Source: UBA3839 sp902776985
GTDB taxonomy: Bacteria; Bacteroidota; Bacteroidia; Bacteroidales; Bacteroidaceae
Assembly (NCBI GenBank): GCA_902776985.1
Contig: CACYSD010000005.1
Location: 1-64,000 of the forward strand
Direction of reading: 5' to 3'
DNA length: 64,000 nt
Below are positions 30,416 to 39,650 of this stretch, piece by piece (position 1 is the stretch's first letter; each line of letters opens with the position of its first letter). The translations under genes were made by a program, and so were the position numbers. The notes under the pieces are model-generated. The model saw only the letters and a list, made by a program, of their open reading frames with translations. It searched no databases and was not told the origin of the DNA.

Positions 30416-31819
30416 ATGGAACAGAATCCTAAACAACTTTGGGACGAATGTCGAGAAATCATTAGACAGAACATTCTTCCCGAACAATACAATGCGCTAT
30501 TTGCATACACTGAGTTCAAGTCGTATGCAGATGGTAAGTTGGTGTTGTCGATTCCGTCCCAGTTTATTTTTGATATGTTGGAGCGTGATGAATACATCAA
30601 TCTCGTAGGTGCAACCCTGCGTCGTGTATTCGGTCATCAAGTAGCTCTGGGGTACAGTATTCCTGTTGTCAAGTCGGGTAGGAAAGATTCAACCATTGAA
30701 GTAGAACCATCGGGTAAGTCCACTACTACCAATGGTGTATCTAACCGTCCTGCAAATGTGATGCCTGACGTGGTTATCACTCCATCTGCTCAGGACTTGG
30801 ATTCTCAGCTTCACAAAGGGTATCTCTTTGAGAACTACATTGAAGGAACTAACAACAGATTGGCAAGATCTGTTGGAGAAGCAATAGCACAGCAACCTGC
30901 TAAGACATTCAACCCGTTGTTCATCTACGGCCCTTCTGGTTGTGGAAAGACACACCTTGTGAATGCAATCGGATGGAGAATCAAGCAGCTTCATCCACAA
31001 ATGCGAGTGCTCTATCTCTCTGCCCACCTGTTCTATGTGCAGTATTCCGATGCCGTAAGACAGAATAAAGTTCCTGACTTCATCAAGTTCTATCAGACAA
31101 TTGACGTCCTGATAATTGACGACACACAAGAGTTCTCTGGAAAGACTTCCACTCAAAATACATTCTTCCATATTTTCAATCATCTGCATCTTAACGGTAA
31201 GCAGATTATCCTTACAGCTGACCGTCCACCGGTAAAGATTGATGGTTTGGAAGACCGACTGCTTACAAGATTCAAATGGGGCTTGCAGGCAGAGATTGAG
31301 AAACCTACTAAGGAACTGCGCTATAAGATTCTCCAGTCAAAGATTCGTCGCGACGGATTGAATATCCCAGACAAAGTGGTTAACTATATCGCAGACAATA
31401 TCGACGAGAGTGTTCGTGACCTTGAGGGTATTATCACTTCGCTGATGGCACATTCTGTTGCCTACGACTGCGAAATTACGCTGGAGCTTGTTCAGAAGAT
31501 GATGCCACGATATGTGGACGTTCAGGAAATCAAGACAACAATCTCTGATGTTATCAACGTGGTTACTGATTACTTCAAGACTTCTGAAGATGTTATTTGC
31601 TCTCGCTCACGCAAACAAGAGATTGTATATATGCGTCAGCTTGCCATCTACCTATCAAGCAAGCACACAGAACAGTCAACAGTTCAGATTGGTAACCGAC
31701 TGGGTGGACGAAACCATGCCACAGTTATCCATTCTATTAACCAGATCAGAAATCTTATTGATACTGACGAGAAGACAAGACAGGATATTAAGGAACTTGA
31801 AATTAGAATGAAAATTTAG
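30416..31819 (+). CDS. dnaA: Chromosomal replication initiator DnaA
   Basis: The 467-residue DnaA has domain I (EQNPKQLWDECREIIRQN), a linker, the AAA+ domain III with P-loop GPSGCGKTHL (about 171-180) and DVLIIDDTQEFSGK Walker B, an RLLTRFKWGL arginine-finger region, and the DNA-binding domain IV with GGRNHATVIHS (about 432-442). It opens the origin to start replication. It is convergent with uvrB. Confidence 0.97.
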   Translation: MEQNPKQLWDECREIIRQNILPEQYNALFAYTEFKSYADGKLVLSIPSQFIFDMLERDEYINLVGATLRRVFGHQVALGYSIPVVKSGRKDSTIEVEPSGKSTTTNGVSNRPANVMPDVVITPSAQDLDSQLHKGYLFENYIEGTNNRLARSVGEAIAQQPAKTFNPLFIYGPSGCGKTHLVNAIGWRIKQLHPQMRVLYLSAHLFYVQYSDAVRQNKVPDFIKFYQTIDVLIIDDTQEFSGKTSTQNTFFHIFNHLHLNGKQIILTADRPPVKIDGLEDRLLTRFKWGLQAEIEKPTKELRYKILQSKIRRDGLNIPDKVVNYIADNIDESVRDLEGIITSLMAHSVAYDCEITLELVQKMMPRYVDVQEIKTTISDVINVVTDYFKTSEDVICSRSRKQEIVYMRQLAIYLSSKHTEQSTVQIGNRLGGRNHATVIHSINQIRNLIDTDEKTRQDIKELEIRMKI

Positions 31820-31836
31820 AAAACTGTTCCTTTCTA

Positions 31837-33852
31837 TTAATTGGTTTTCTTTACCAGCAATTCTTGCATACGAAGCATTTCATCACGATACTGAGCAGCC
31901 AACGCAAAATCGAGTCGTTTGGCTGCTTGTTTCATTAAGTCTTGTGTATGCTTAATGCTTGCAGTTAGCTGCTCTTTATTCATGCTTCTGATAATTGGAT
32001 CGTCTTCAGCAGCCATATTATAATACGAGTCAATGTATGCATGGGCAACATAGTCAACCTGTTTGTGGTTACCAAGATCCTTGATGGCCTTGCGAATCTG
32101 GGTTGGTGTGATGCCATGGGCTGTGTTGTAGGCAATCTGTTTCGTACGCCTACGGTTAGTTTCGTCCATGGTGAGCTGCATGCTCTGAGTGATTCGGTCA
32201 GCATAGAAAATTGCCTTGCCATTAACATTACGTGCTGCACGTCCGATGGTTTGTGTCAATGCTCTGTGGCTGCGAAGGAATCCTTCCTTGTCTGCATCAA
32301 GAATGGCTACAAGAGAAACTTCGGGCAAGTCAAGACCTTCACGTAGCAAGTTCACACCAACCAACACGTCAATCTCTCCACGACGCAGCTTGTCGAGAAT
32401 CTCCACGCGTTCAAAGGTGTCAATATCGCTATGGATATAGCTGCATCGTACATCATTGTTTAACAGATATTCTGAAAGCTCTTCGGCCATGCGTTTGGTC
32501 AGAGTTGTCACCAAAACACGCTCGTCTTCTTCAACACGCTTCTGTATTTCCTCCATAAGGTCATCAACCTGGTTGGCAGTAGGACGAATCTCTATCTCTG
32601 GATCAAGAAGACCTGTAGGACGGATCACCTGTTCCACAATCACTCCTTCACTCTTGGCAAGTTCGTATTCCGCAGGAGTAGCGCTAACGTAAATTGTCTG
32701 TGGTGTCAGGCTTTCAAATTCATCGAACTGAAGTGGACGGTTGTCCAGTGCGGCTGGCAGTCGGTAACCGTATTCCACGAGTGTGGTCTTGCGTCGTCTG
32801 TCTCCTCCATACATAGCTCGAATCTGTGGTATTGACTCATGGCTTTCATCTACAACCAACAGGAAATCGTCGGGGAAGAAATCGAGTAGGCAGTAAGGAC
32901 GTTCGCCAGCCTTGCGTCCATCGAAGTAACGGCTGTAATTCTCAATACCGGAACAATGACCAAGTTCACGAATCATCTCCAAGTCATTGGTTACGCGAGT
33001 CTCAAGGAGATGCTTCTTCGCCATGTCACCGATTTCCTCATAGAAATCAAGGCGTTCACGAAGGTCATCTTCAATCTGATGGATGGCTGTCTGGATACGC
33101 TCCTTTGAAGTCATGAACAGGTTGGCAGGGTAGATTTTGTATTCGTCGAACGTTACCAGTGGTTGCATGGTGACAGCATCGAGTTCAGTAATTGCGTCAA
33201 TTTCGTCCCAAGCAAAATCCACTCTCAAAACTTTCTCATCATAGGCCAGATAGATGTCAACCACTTCTCCACGAACGCGGAAGTGACCACGAGTCAGTTC
33301 TACATCATTGCGAACATAGAGGCTGTCAACCAGTTTCCGGAGAAATACGTTGATGTCAAGCTGCTGTCCTTTCTTTATGGAAATGACGTTCTCGTTGAAG
33401 TTCATAGGCGACCCCATTCCGTAGATACACGAAACGCTGCTCACCACAATGACATCCTTGCGTCCGGAGAGTAGGGCAGAGGTTGCTCTGAGTCGTAAGC
33501 GGTCCACTTCGTCGTTGATGGCAAGATCCTTCTCTATATATGTGTCGGTTGAAGGGATATATGCTTCGGGTTGGTAGTAGTCGTAGTAGCTTACGTAATA
33601 CTCCACAGCATTGTTGGGGAAGAATCCCTGCATCTCAGTGTAGAGCTGATGTGCCAAGGTCTTGTTGTGACTAAGAATCAGCGTTGGTTTGCCTATATTG
33701 CGGATGACGTTGGCTACAGTGAATGTTTTACCAGAACCGGTTACACCCAAAAGGACCTGAGCAGGAAGTCCTTCACGGACTCCCTGCGTCAGTTGTTCAA
33801 TCGCCTCTGGCTGATCACCAGTCGGTGAGTATTGGGATGTAAGTTGAAACAT
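31837..33852 (-). CDS. uvrB: Excinuclease ABC subunit B
   Basis: The 671-residue UvrB has helicase motif I GVTGSGKTFTVAN (about 38-50), the beta-hairpin YYVSYYDYYQPEAYIPSTDT that inserts between strands, the RAARNVNG motif VI, and a C-terminal UVR domain (AAKRLDFALAAQYRDEM) that contacts UvrC. It verifies lesions handed over by UvrA. It begins 3 nt after the beta-galactosidase stop, so it is probably co-transcribed with an unrelated carbohydrate gene. Confidence 0.97.
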   Translation of the reverse strand: MFQLTSQYSPTGDQPEAIEQLTQGVREGLPAQVLLGVTGSGKTFTVANVIRNIGKPTLILSHNKTLAHQLYTEMQGFFPNNAVEYYVSYYDYYQPEAYIPSTDTYIEKDLAINDEVDRLRLRATSALLSGRKDVIVVSSVSCIYGMGSPMNFNENVISIKKGQQLDINVFLRKLVDSLYVRNDVELTRGHFRVRGEVVDIYLAYDEKVLRVDFAWDEIDAITELDAVTMQPLVTFDEYKIYPANLFMTSKERIQTAIHQIEDDLRERLDFYEEIGDMAKKHLLETRVTNDLEMIRELGHCSGIENYSRYFDGRKAGERPYCLLDFFPDDFLLVVDESHESIPQIRAMYGGDRRRKTTLVEYGYRLPAALDNRPLQFDEFESLTPQTIYVSATPAEYELAKSEGVIVEQVIRPTGLLDPEIEIRPTANQVDDLMEEIQKRVEEDERVLVTTLTKRMAEELSEYLLNNDVRCSYIHSDIDTFERVEILDKLRRGEIDVLVGVNLLREGLDLPEVSLVAILDADKEGFLRSHRALTQTIGRAARNVNGKAIFYADRITQSMQLTMDETNRRRTKQIAYNTAHGITPTQIRKAIKDLGNHKQVDYVAHAYIDSYYNMAAEDDPIIRSMNKEQLTASIKHTQDLMKQAAKRLDFALAAQYRDEMLRMQELLVKKTN

Positions 33853-33855
33853 TAC

Positions 33856-36192
33856 TTAATAAAGGTATATCTTATAATCTTTCACGCTTCCTGGTGCGCC
33901 TTCCTCTGCGCGAGGCAGGTATTCAAGAGCTGTGACAGTCTGTTCACTTCCAAGGTCAATGACGAGAAGGTGAGGCATAGAACTACCTTTCTCTGTTTGC
34001 CAGTAAGTGGATTCCTGCAGGTCGAATACCTTGTCACCAAGGTGGTTGCCGTTCTCATCTTCAGAGTTGGCATACTTGGTCTTCCAAGGCTCGCGAGAGA
34101 TACGCTTGCCATCGGCTCCCTGCAGGTAGATTTCGGCAATGGCTACGCAGTCGCTGTCCTTCTGAGTGCTGAGGCATTCTATAGCGAGGTAGCGGCCCTT
34201 GTTAGGAGAGCCTAAATTGACAGTCTGCCAACCGTTGCCTGGAGCAAAGGCACCAGTACAAACAGGTCTAACACTATTGAGGTCGGGCTTGTCGCCGATG
34301 TTGTTGTGCTTGTTGCTCTTCTCCAGCTGCAGCTTGTTAAGTTCAGGTTCAGCCTGTCCCCACACAACCTTTTCTGTTGGACCAACAACATCAAGCACGA
34401 TGATTTCGTTCTTGCCCTTCTTCAGCCAGCAACCAGGAACGTAGAGTGTCTGTTGTGGACCGATACTCCAGATACGACCCATCGCATGACCATTCACCCA
34501 TACCTGTCCTTTACCCCATGTCTCGAAGTTTAGGAATGTGTCGCCCACCTTCTTTAGGTTGAAGTTGCCGCGATAGTATCCGCGTTCACCCCATGCATAC
34601 TTTTTGTCTGTCTTTGCAGAAAGTGCTTTTAAAGCTGTTGCATAGTCATCAGGAATGGTAGCGAGGTTCCAAAGCTTAGGCTTTATTATCATTTCCGTAT
34701 CAGCAGACTTAACATAAGGATCAACTTTGATATTAGCAGTGATGGTCACATCGCCCACAATTCCTTTGAAGTCCTTGATGGCGCGTCCGAAATTGATGCG
34801 TCCCATACCCTCCACGAGGATGGTGAGTGCATCACCTCTTTTGACAGGAGGAAGGGTGAGTGTTTTCTCGTTTTTTACACGGTCAATTTTCCCAATATAA
34901 TCTCCGTTGATGAACACTTGAGCATAGTCGTGGATGTCCGCTGTTAATTGACTGTGTACAGGAATGTCAGGCATCATGGCTGAATACATCATAGCTCCCC
35001 AACCCATATCCATCTCCTCGAAGGTCTTCAGCGCACCCTCTTTCTTCTTGTCTATACCTTCGTAGATGGATGCAAACTCTGTAAGTTCGAACTTAGGCAC
35101 GGTGATTATTGGCATCGGAGCCTTAGGAACAGAAGGCATCTTCTTGCCATTGTTGTATTTCTCCATCATCTTACGCAGTTCCCAGAACTTCGGGGTGGCA
35201 AGACCATATTCGTTGATGGGGGCATCGTAATCGTAAGAGGTGACATCGGGAGCAAAGCCTGGAGAGTTGGCACCAGCCCAGTGCCCGAAGCTTGTACCTC
35301 CGTGAGTCATGTAGAGTGAGAAACTGATGCCCTTGCTCAGCATCTCGTCCATACCGTCCACCATATCCTTGGCTGGACGTGTTTCGTGGCGTGCTCCCCA
35401 TTTGTCGAACCAACCGCTCCAGAACTCTGAACACATTTTTGGAGCGTTAGGACGCAATTCTCCCAAACGGCGGAACTGATTGTCGATATTTGCACCAGTA
35501 CCGAAGTTCATTGTCCAAACGAGGTCATCCAATCCGTTCTGCTCGAAGTTGCTCGACCAGTCGCATTGGAAGAGTGCCATCTTGTCTCCGTAGATGGAGC
35601 GGAGGCAGTCGCGGATTTCACTGACGTATGGCTTGTCTGTTCCATACGATCCATATTCGTTTTCAACCTGTATCATGATAATTGGACCACCGTTCTGGAT
35701 GGTGAGCGGCTTGAGTTGCTCGCCAACTTTCTCTTCAAAGATCTTTACACGTTCCATGAAGTATGGGTCGCGTTCACGCAGCTTGATGTCCTTTTTCTTC
35801 AGCAGCCACCAGGGCAGTCCGCCCATTTCCCATTCTGCACATACGTATGGTCCGGGACGCACGATGACATACATGCCGTTCTTCTGAGCCAGACGGCAGA
35901 AAGCAGCGATATCGTTGTTGCCGGTAAAGTTGAACTCGCCTTCCTTCTGCTCGTGGATATTCCAGAAGATGTAAATGCAGACAGCATTCATGCCAAGAGC
36001 CTTGCACATCTTTATACGATGCTCCCAGTAGGGTTGTGGAATACGAGGGTAGTGAATCTCAGCTGCTTTCACGATAAACGGCTCGCCATTAAGCATGAAA
36101 GTCTTGTCACCAGTAGTGAATGTACCGGACTTCTGTGCCATTGCCGGAAGAACCAGCAGACACATCATCAATGTTATAATTATTTTTTTCAT
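33856..36192 (-). CDS. Secreted GH35 beta-galactosidase with C-terminal binding domain
   Basis: At 778 residues it has a signal peptide ending near PAMAQ. The GH35 catalytic domain has RPGPYVCAEWEMGGLPWWLL (112-131), acid/base E179 in QVENEYGS and nucleophile E256 in CSEFWSGWFDKWG. Jelly-roll galactose-binding segments follow, and the last ~140 residues (GRYLAIECLS to LEYLPRAEEG) resemble an F5/8-type (discoidin) module. It removes terminal galactose from plant or host glycans in the periplasm or at the surface. No SusC/D pair is next to it. Confidence 0.92.
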   Translation of the reverse strand: MKKIIITLMMCLLVLPAMAQKSGTFTTGDKTFMLNGEPFIVKAAEIHYPRIPQPYWEHRIKMCKALGMNAVCIYIFWNIHEQKEGEFNFTGNNDIAAFCRLAQKNGMYVIVRPGPYVCAEWEMGGLPWWLLKKKDIKLRERDPYFMERVKIFEEKVGEQLKPLTIQNGGPIIMIQVENEYGSYGTDKPYVSEIRDCLRSIYGDKMALFQCDWSSNFEQNGLDDLVWTMNFGTGANIDNQFRRLGELRPNAPKMCSEFWSGWFDKWGARHETRPAKDMVDGMDEMLSKGISFSLYMTHGGTSFGHWAGANSPGFAPDVTSYDYDAPINEYGLATPKFWELRKMMEKYNNGKKMPSVPKAPMPIITVPKFELTEFASIYEGIDKKKEGALKTFEEMDMGWGAMMYSAMMPDIPVHSQLTADIHDYAQVFINGDYIGKIDRVKNEKTLTLPPVKRGDALTILVEGMGRINFGRAIKDFKGIVGDVTITANIKVDPYVKSADTEMIIKPKLWNLATIPDDYATALKALSAKTDKKYAWGERGYYRGNFNLKKVGDTFLNFETWGKGQVWVNGHAMGRIWSIGPQQTLYVPGCWLKKGKNEIIVLDVVGPTEKVVWGQAEPELNKLQLEKSNKHNNIGDKPDLNSVRPVCTGAFAPGNGWQTVNLGSPNKGRYLAIECLSTQKDSDCVAIAEIYLQGADGKRISREPWKTKYANSEDENGNHLGDKVFDLQESTYWQTEKGSSMPHLLVIDLGSEQTVTALEYLPRAEEGAPGSVKDYKIYLY

Positions 36193-36274
36193 GATAGGTT
36201 GTTTGTTAGTGTTATTCTTATTTTTGTTTTTGATGGTTTCTGAAAGAATTATTATAAAAGGTCTGTGAGATTAA

Positions 36275-36718
36275 TTATCTCTTTACAGGAATATCATCGA
36301 TTCTTTGTTGGTGACGTCCGCCTTCAAATTCAGTAGCGAAGAATTCATCCATGATTTTGCGAGCCATCTCATTGTCGATGAATCGTCCTGGCATAACCAA
36401 TACGTTGGCATTATTGTGCTGACGGATGAGGTGGGCAATTTCTGGAATCCAGCATAGTCCTGCACGGATTGACTGATGTTTGTTAAGCGTCATATTGATG
36501 CCTTCGCCAGAACCGCACATAGCTATGCCAGGATATACTTCGCCTTTCTCAATACCTTCAGCCAGTGCGTGTCCGTAAGTCGCATAGTTGCATGACTCTT
36601 CGGTATAAGTTCCATAGTCTTTGTAGGCAATTCCTTTCTCTTCAAGATATTGCTTCACGAATTGTTTAAGGGGGAATGCAGCGTGATCGCTGGCAATTCC
36701 AACTGTCTTGATTTCCAT
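36275..36718 (-). CDS. rpiB: Ribose 5-phosphate isomerase B
   Basis: The 147-residue RpiB/LacA-family enzyme has ASDHAAFPLK (about 9-18), the catalytic-loop MCGSGEGINMTLNKHQSIRA (about 67-86) and RHQQRID near the end. It interconverts ribulose and ribose 5-phosphates in the pentose phosphate pathway. It lies 12 nt after pyrF, so the two share a likely link through PRPP and nucleotide supply. Confidence 0.93.
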   Translation of the reverse strand: MEIKTVGIASDHAAFPLKQFVKQYLEEKGIAYKDYGTYTEESCNYATYGHALAEGIEKGEVYPGIAMCGSGEGINMTLNKHQSIRAGLCWIPEIAHLIRQHNNANVLVMPGRFIDNEMARKIMDEFFATEFEGGRHQQRIDDIPVKR

Positions 36719-36730
36719 AATGATTTATTT

Positions 36731-37558
36731 TTAGTTGATTTTATTTTCGATTATTCTTGACATTTGTTGTTGAACTTCAAGAGCACGTTGTGCAGCTACA
36801 CGTGCAAAGTCCTTGTCCTGACTTGCATAGATAATAGCTCGGCTTGAATTGATAATCAGTCCACATTCCTCAGTCATGCCGTATTTGCAAACCTCTTCAA
36901 GACTTCCGCCTTGAGCACCCACACCTGGAACGAGGAGGAAATGATCCGGAACGATCTGGCGGATTTTCTCGAACATCTGTCCTTGGGTTGCACCAACAAC
37001 ATACATCATGTTTTCGCTGTTACCCCATTGCTGACTTTGCTTAAGTACTTTCTCGAAAAGTTGAATACCGTCGGCATCTTTCAGGAGTTGGAAATCCTGT
37101 GATCCTTTGTTTGATGTCAAAGCAAGAAGAACTACCCATTTATTCTCATATTGCAGGAATGGAGTCACGCTGTCTTCACCCATGTAAGGAGCAACTGTGA
37201 GAGCGTCGATATCCATTTCCTCAAAGAATGTACGGGCATACATGGCACTTGTGTTACCAATATCTCCACGCTTGGCATCGGCAATAATCAAATGGTCGTT
37301 ATAGTTTGCCTTGATATACTCAATAGTCTTTTCAAAAGCTATCCAGCCTTTCACTCCGTGAGCTTCGTAGAAAGCCAAATTTGGTTTGTAGGCAATACAA
37401 AAAGATGCAGTGCTGTCGATGATAGCTTTGTTGAATTCGAAGATTGGATCTTCTTCCTTAAGCAGATGTTGTGGAATCTTCTTGATGTCCGTGTCCAATC
37501 CAACGCAGAGAAAACTGCGTTTCGCAATAATCTGATCAATTATCTGATGACGTGTCAT
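36731..37558 (-). CDS. pyrF: Orotidine 5'-phosphate decarboxylase (type 2)
   Basis: The 275-residue OMP decarboxylase of the longer bacterial subfamily has FLCVGLDTDIKKIP (about 16-29), the catalytic IIADAKRGDIGNTSAMYA (about 91-108) and LLVPGVGAQGG (about 207-217). It makes UMP in the last step of pyrimidine synthesis. It lies 33 nt downstream of the DNA methyltransferase. Confidence 0.95.
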   Translation of the reverse strand: MTRHQIIDQIIAKRSFLCVGLDTDIKKIPQHLLKEEDPIFEFNKAIIDSTASFCIAYKPNLAFYEAHGVKGWIAFEKTIEYIKANYNDHLIIADAKRGDIGNTSAMYARTFFEEMDIDALTVAPYMGEDSVTPFLQYENKWVVLLALTSNKGSQDFQLLKDADGIQLFEKVLKQSQQWGNSENMMYVVGATQGQMFEKIRQIVPDHFLLVPGVGAQGGSLEEVCKYGMTEECGLIINSSRAIIYASQDKDFARVAAQRALEVQQQMSRIIENKIN

Positions 37559-37591
37559 ATAGTGAGTAGTAGTTAGATGAGTCTTGAGATT

Positions 37592-38518
37592 TTAATATTT
37601 CGAATTCCTTTCCCAGAAAACGCCATCTTCGAATCCTTGTATGGACTTGTTCTCGTCAGCAATTTGCAGTCTTTTCTCAGCCAGCAAACAGAAGTCGGTG
37701 TTTATTTCAACTCCGCAATATCTTCTGTTGAGTTTTTTTGCTACAACGCTTGTGGTTCCACTTCCAAGGAATGGGTCGAAGACTATATCGTCGGGACGTG
37801 ATGAAGCAAGGATGAGTTTAGCTATAAGCTTTTCCGGTTTCTGAGTTGGGTGGGGAGTATTCTCCGGCATCGACCAGAAAGGAATGCTGATGTCGTCCCA
37901 CAGGTTTGAAGCATAAGTGTCTCTGAATCTACCTTGTTTGGTTTCAATCCAGTCTTTGGGTTCACCGTTGCTGCGATAGGGCGCCATCACCTTCCTGCGG
38001 ATTTTCACAGCCTCGCTGTTGAAATAGTATTTTCTGGGATTACAGACAGCAAACCAGATATCTTCCATGTTGTTCTTCCAGTTCTTGGTTGAACCACGAC
38101 CTTTGTCGCGTTGCCATGTGATTCTGTTCAGAATGGTAAGATGCTGTGAAATTACCTTCTGCATTGCAGCCGTACATCTCCAGTCGCCACACATATAGAG
38201 TGAGCCGTCAGGTTTGAGTTTTCGGACTACCACGGGTAGCCATTCATTCAGGTACTCAATGTATTTTGATTCATTAGTTGCGTTGAACTTAATGGTTTCA
38301 AAATCCTTAGTGAGATTATATGGCGGGTCAATTATTATCAAGTCTGCAAATTGATCCGGAAGAAGCGGCAGGACATCCGTCAGTTTCTCGTTAATCGTTT
38401 TGTTGACGAATGAGCCACCTTGTTCCAAGTCATTCTTATGCACCAGCAGTGGAGTAAGACTTTTGACATCTTGCTCTGAAAGCGAAATCGTTCGGTTTCG
38501 TGGTGCATTCGTGGTCAT
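37592..38518 (-). CDS. Orphan DNA methyltransferase (beta-class N4-C/N6-A)
   Basis: The 308-residue methyltransferase has the beta-class motif order: catalytic DPPYNLTKDF (about 64-73) comes before the target-recognition region and before HPTQKPEKLI and the SAM-binding DPFLGSGTTSV (about 255-265). No restriction endonuclease is adjacent, so it is probably a stand-alone regulatory or protective enzyme. Its ATG overlaps the prfA stop by 4 nt, placing it inside a housekeeping gene run (purM-prfA-[MTase]-pyrF-rpiB). The recognition site cannot be deduced. Confidence 0.9.
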   Translation of the reverse strand: MTTNAPRNRTISLSEQDVKSLTPLLVHKNDLEQGGSFVNKTINEKLTDVLPLLPDQFADLIIIDPPYNLTKDFETIKFNATNESKYIEYLNEWLPVVVRKLKPDGSLYMCGDWRCTAAMQKVISQHLTILNRITWQRDKGRGSTKNWKNNMEDIWFAVCNPRKYYFNSEAVKIRRKVMAPYRSNGEPKDWIETKQGRFRDTYASNLWDDISIPFWSMPENTPHPTQKPEKLIAKLILASSRPDDIVFDPFLGSGTTSVVAKKLNRRYCGVEINTDFCLLAEKRLQIADENKSIQGFEDGVFWERNSKY

Positions 38519-39630
38519 AGTTGAGCCTCTTTCAGTCTTTCTGCGTTTTCTGCTACAATAAGGTGGTCGATACAGTCTTGTATGTCGCCATCCATAAACG
38601 CAGCGAGATTATATATTGTATAGTTGATGCGGTGGTCGGTAATACGGCCTTGAGGATAGTTGTAAGTACGGATTTTGGCAGAGCGGTCACCCGTACTAAC
38701 CATAGTCTTGCGGCGAGAAGCAATGTCGTCGATGTATTTCTGATGCTCGCGGTCGTAGATTCTCGTACGGAGTCGAGCAAGTGCACGTTCCTTGTTCTTT
38801 GGTTGGTCACGTGTCTCAGTACATTCAACGAGAATTTCTTCCTTCTCACCTGTATTGGGATTGGTCCATACGTAGCGTGCACGTACACCCGATTCCACCT
38901 TGTTCACGTTCTGGCCACCGGCACCGCTGCTTCGGAAAGTGTCCCATTTGATTTCACCCTCGTTGATTTGCACGTCGAAAGGTTCGGCTTCAGGCAGCAC
39001 GGCTACGGTTGCAGCACTCGTGTGGACACGTCCTTGAGTCTCTGTAGCTGGAACACGCTGCACACGGTGAACACCCGATTCGTACTTGAGGATACCATAG
39101 ACACCCTCGCCTGTAACGTTGAAGATTATTTCCTTATATCCACCCGATGCACCCTCGCTGAAACTGGAGATAGTGATATGCCATCCTTTAATCTCACAGT
39201 ATTTTGAGTACATTCTGAAGAGGTCGCCGGCAAAGAGGGCAGCTTCGTCGCCACCCGTACCGCCACGGATTTCCATTACAACGTTCTTGCCGTCCTCAGG
39301 GTCAGCCGGGATGAGCAGGAGTTTAATCTCCTCTTCAAGTTCGGGCAGACGCTTTTCGCAGTTGGTGACTTCCTCGCGAGCCATTTCCTTTATGTCTGGA
39401 TCGTCTTCCATAGTCACCATCTGCTTTGCCTCCTCGAGATTGGAGAGAGTGTCGATATATTCTTTGCGAGCCTTGACCAGGTTTTCCAGATCCTTGTATT
39501 CCTTAGTCAGTCTTACATAACGTTTCTGGTCACCAATCACACTTGGGTCGGTAATCAGGGTACTGACTTCCTCAAATCGGCTTACAACTCCGTCGAGTTT
39601 ATCTAATATGTTGTTTTTTGCTTCCGCCAT
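38515..39630 (-). CDS. prfA: Peptide chain release factor 1
   Basis: The 371-residue RF1 has the catalytic GGQ in SSGAGGQNVNKVESGVRA (about 238-255), and a domain-2 region with TETQGRVHTSAATVAVLPEA. It ends translation at UAA/UAG. It lies 20 nt after purM and overlaps the methyltransferase start. Confidence 0.96.
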   Translation of the reverse strand: MAEAKNNILDKLDGVVSRFEEVSTLITDPSVIGDQKRYVRLTKEYKDLENLVKARKEYIDTLSNLEEAKQMVTMEDDPDIKEMAREEVTNCEKRLPELEEEIKLLLIPADPEDGKNVVMEIRGGTGGDEAALFAGDLFRMYSKYCEIKGWHITISSFSEGASGGYKEIIFNVTGEGVYGILKYESGVHRVQRVPATETQGRVHTSAATVAVLPEAEPFDVQINEGEIKWDTFRSSGAGGQNVNKVESGVRARYVWTNPNTGEKEEILVECTETRDQPKNKERALARLRTRIYDREHQKYIDDIASRRKTMVSTGDRSAKIRTYNYPQGRITDHRINYTIYNLAAFMDGDIQDCIDHLIVAENAERLKEAQL

Positions 39631-39650
39631 ACTGCAACTAAATATAATTA

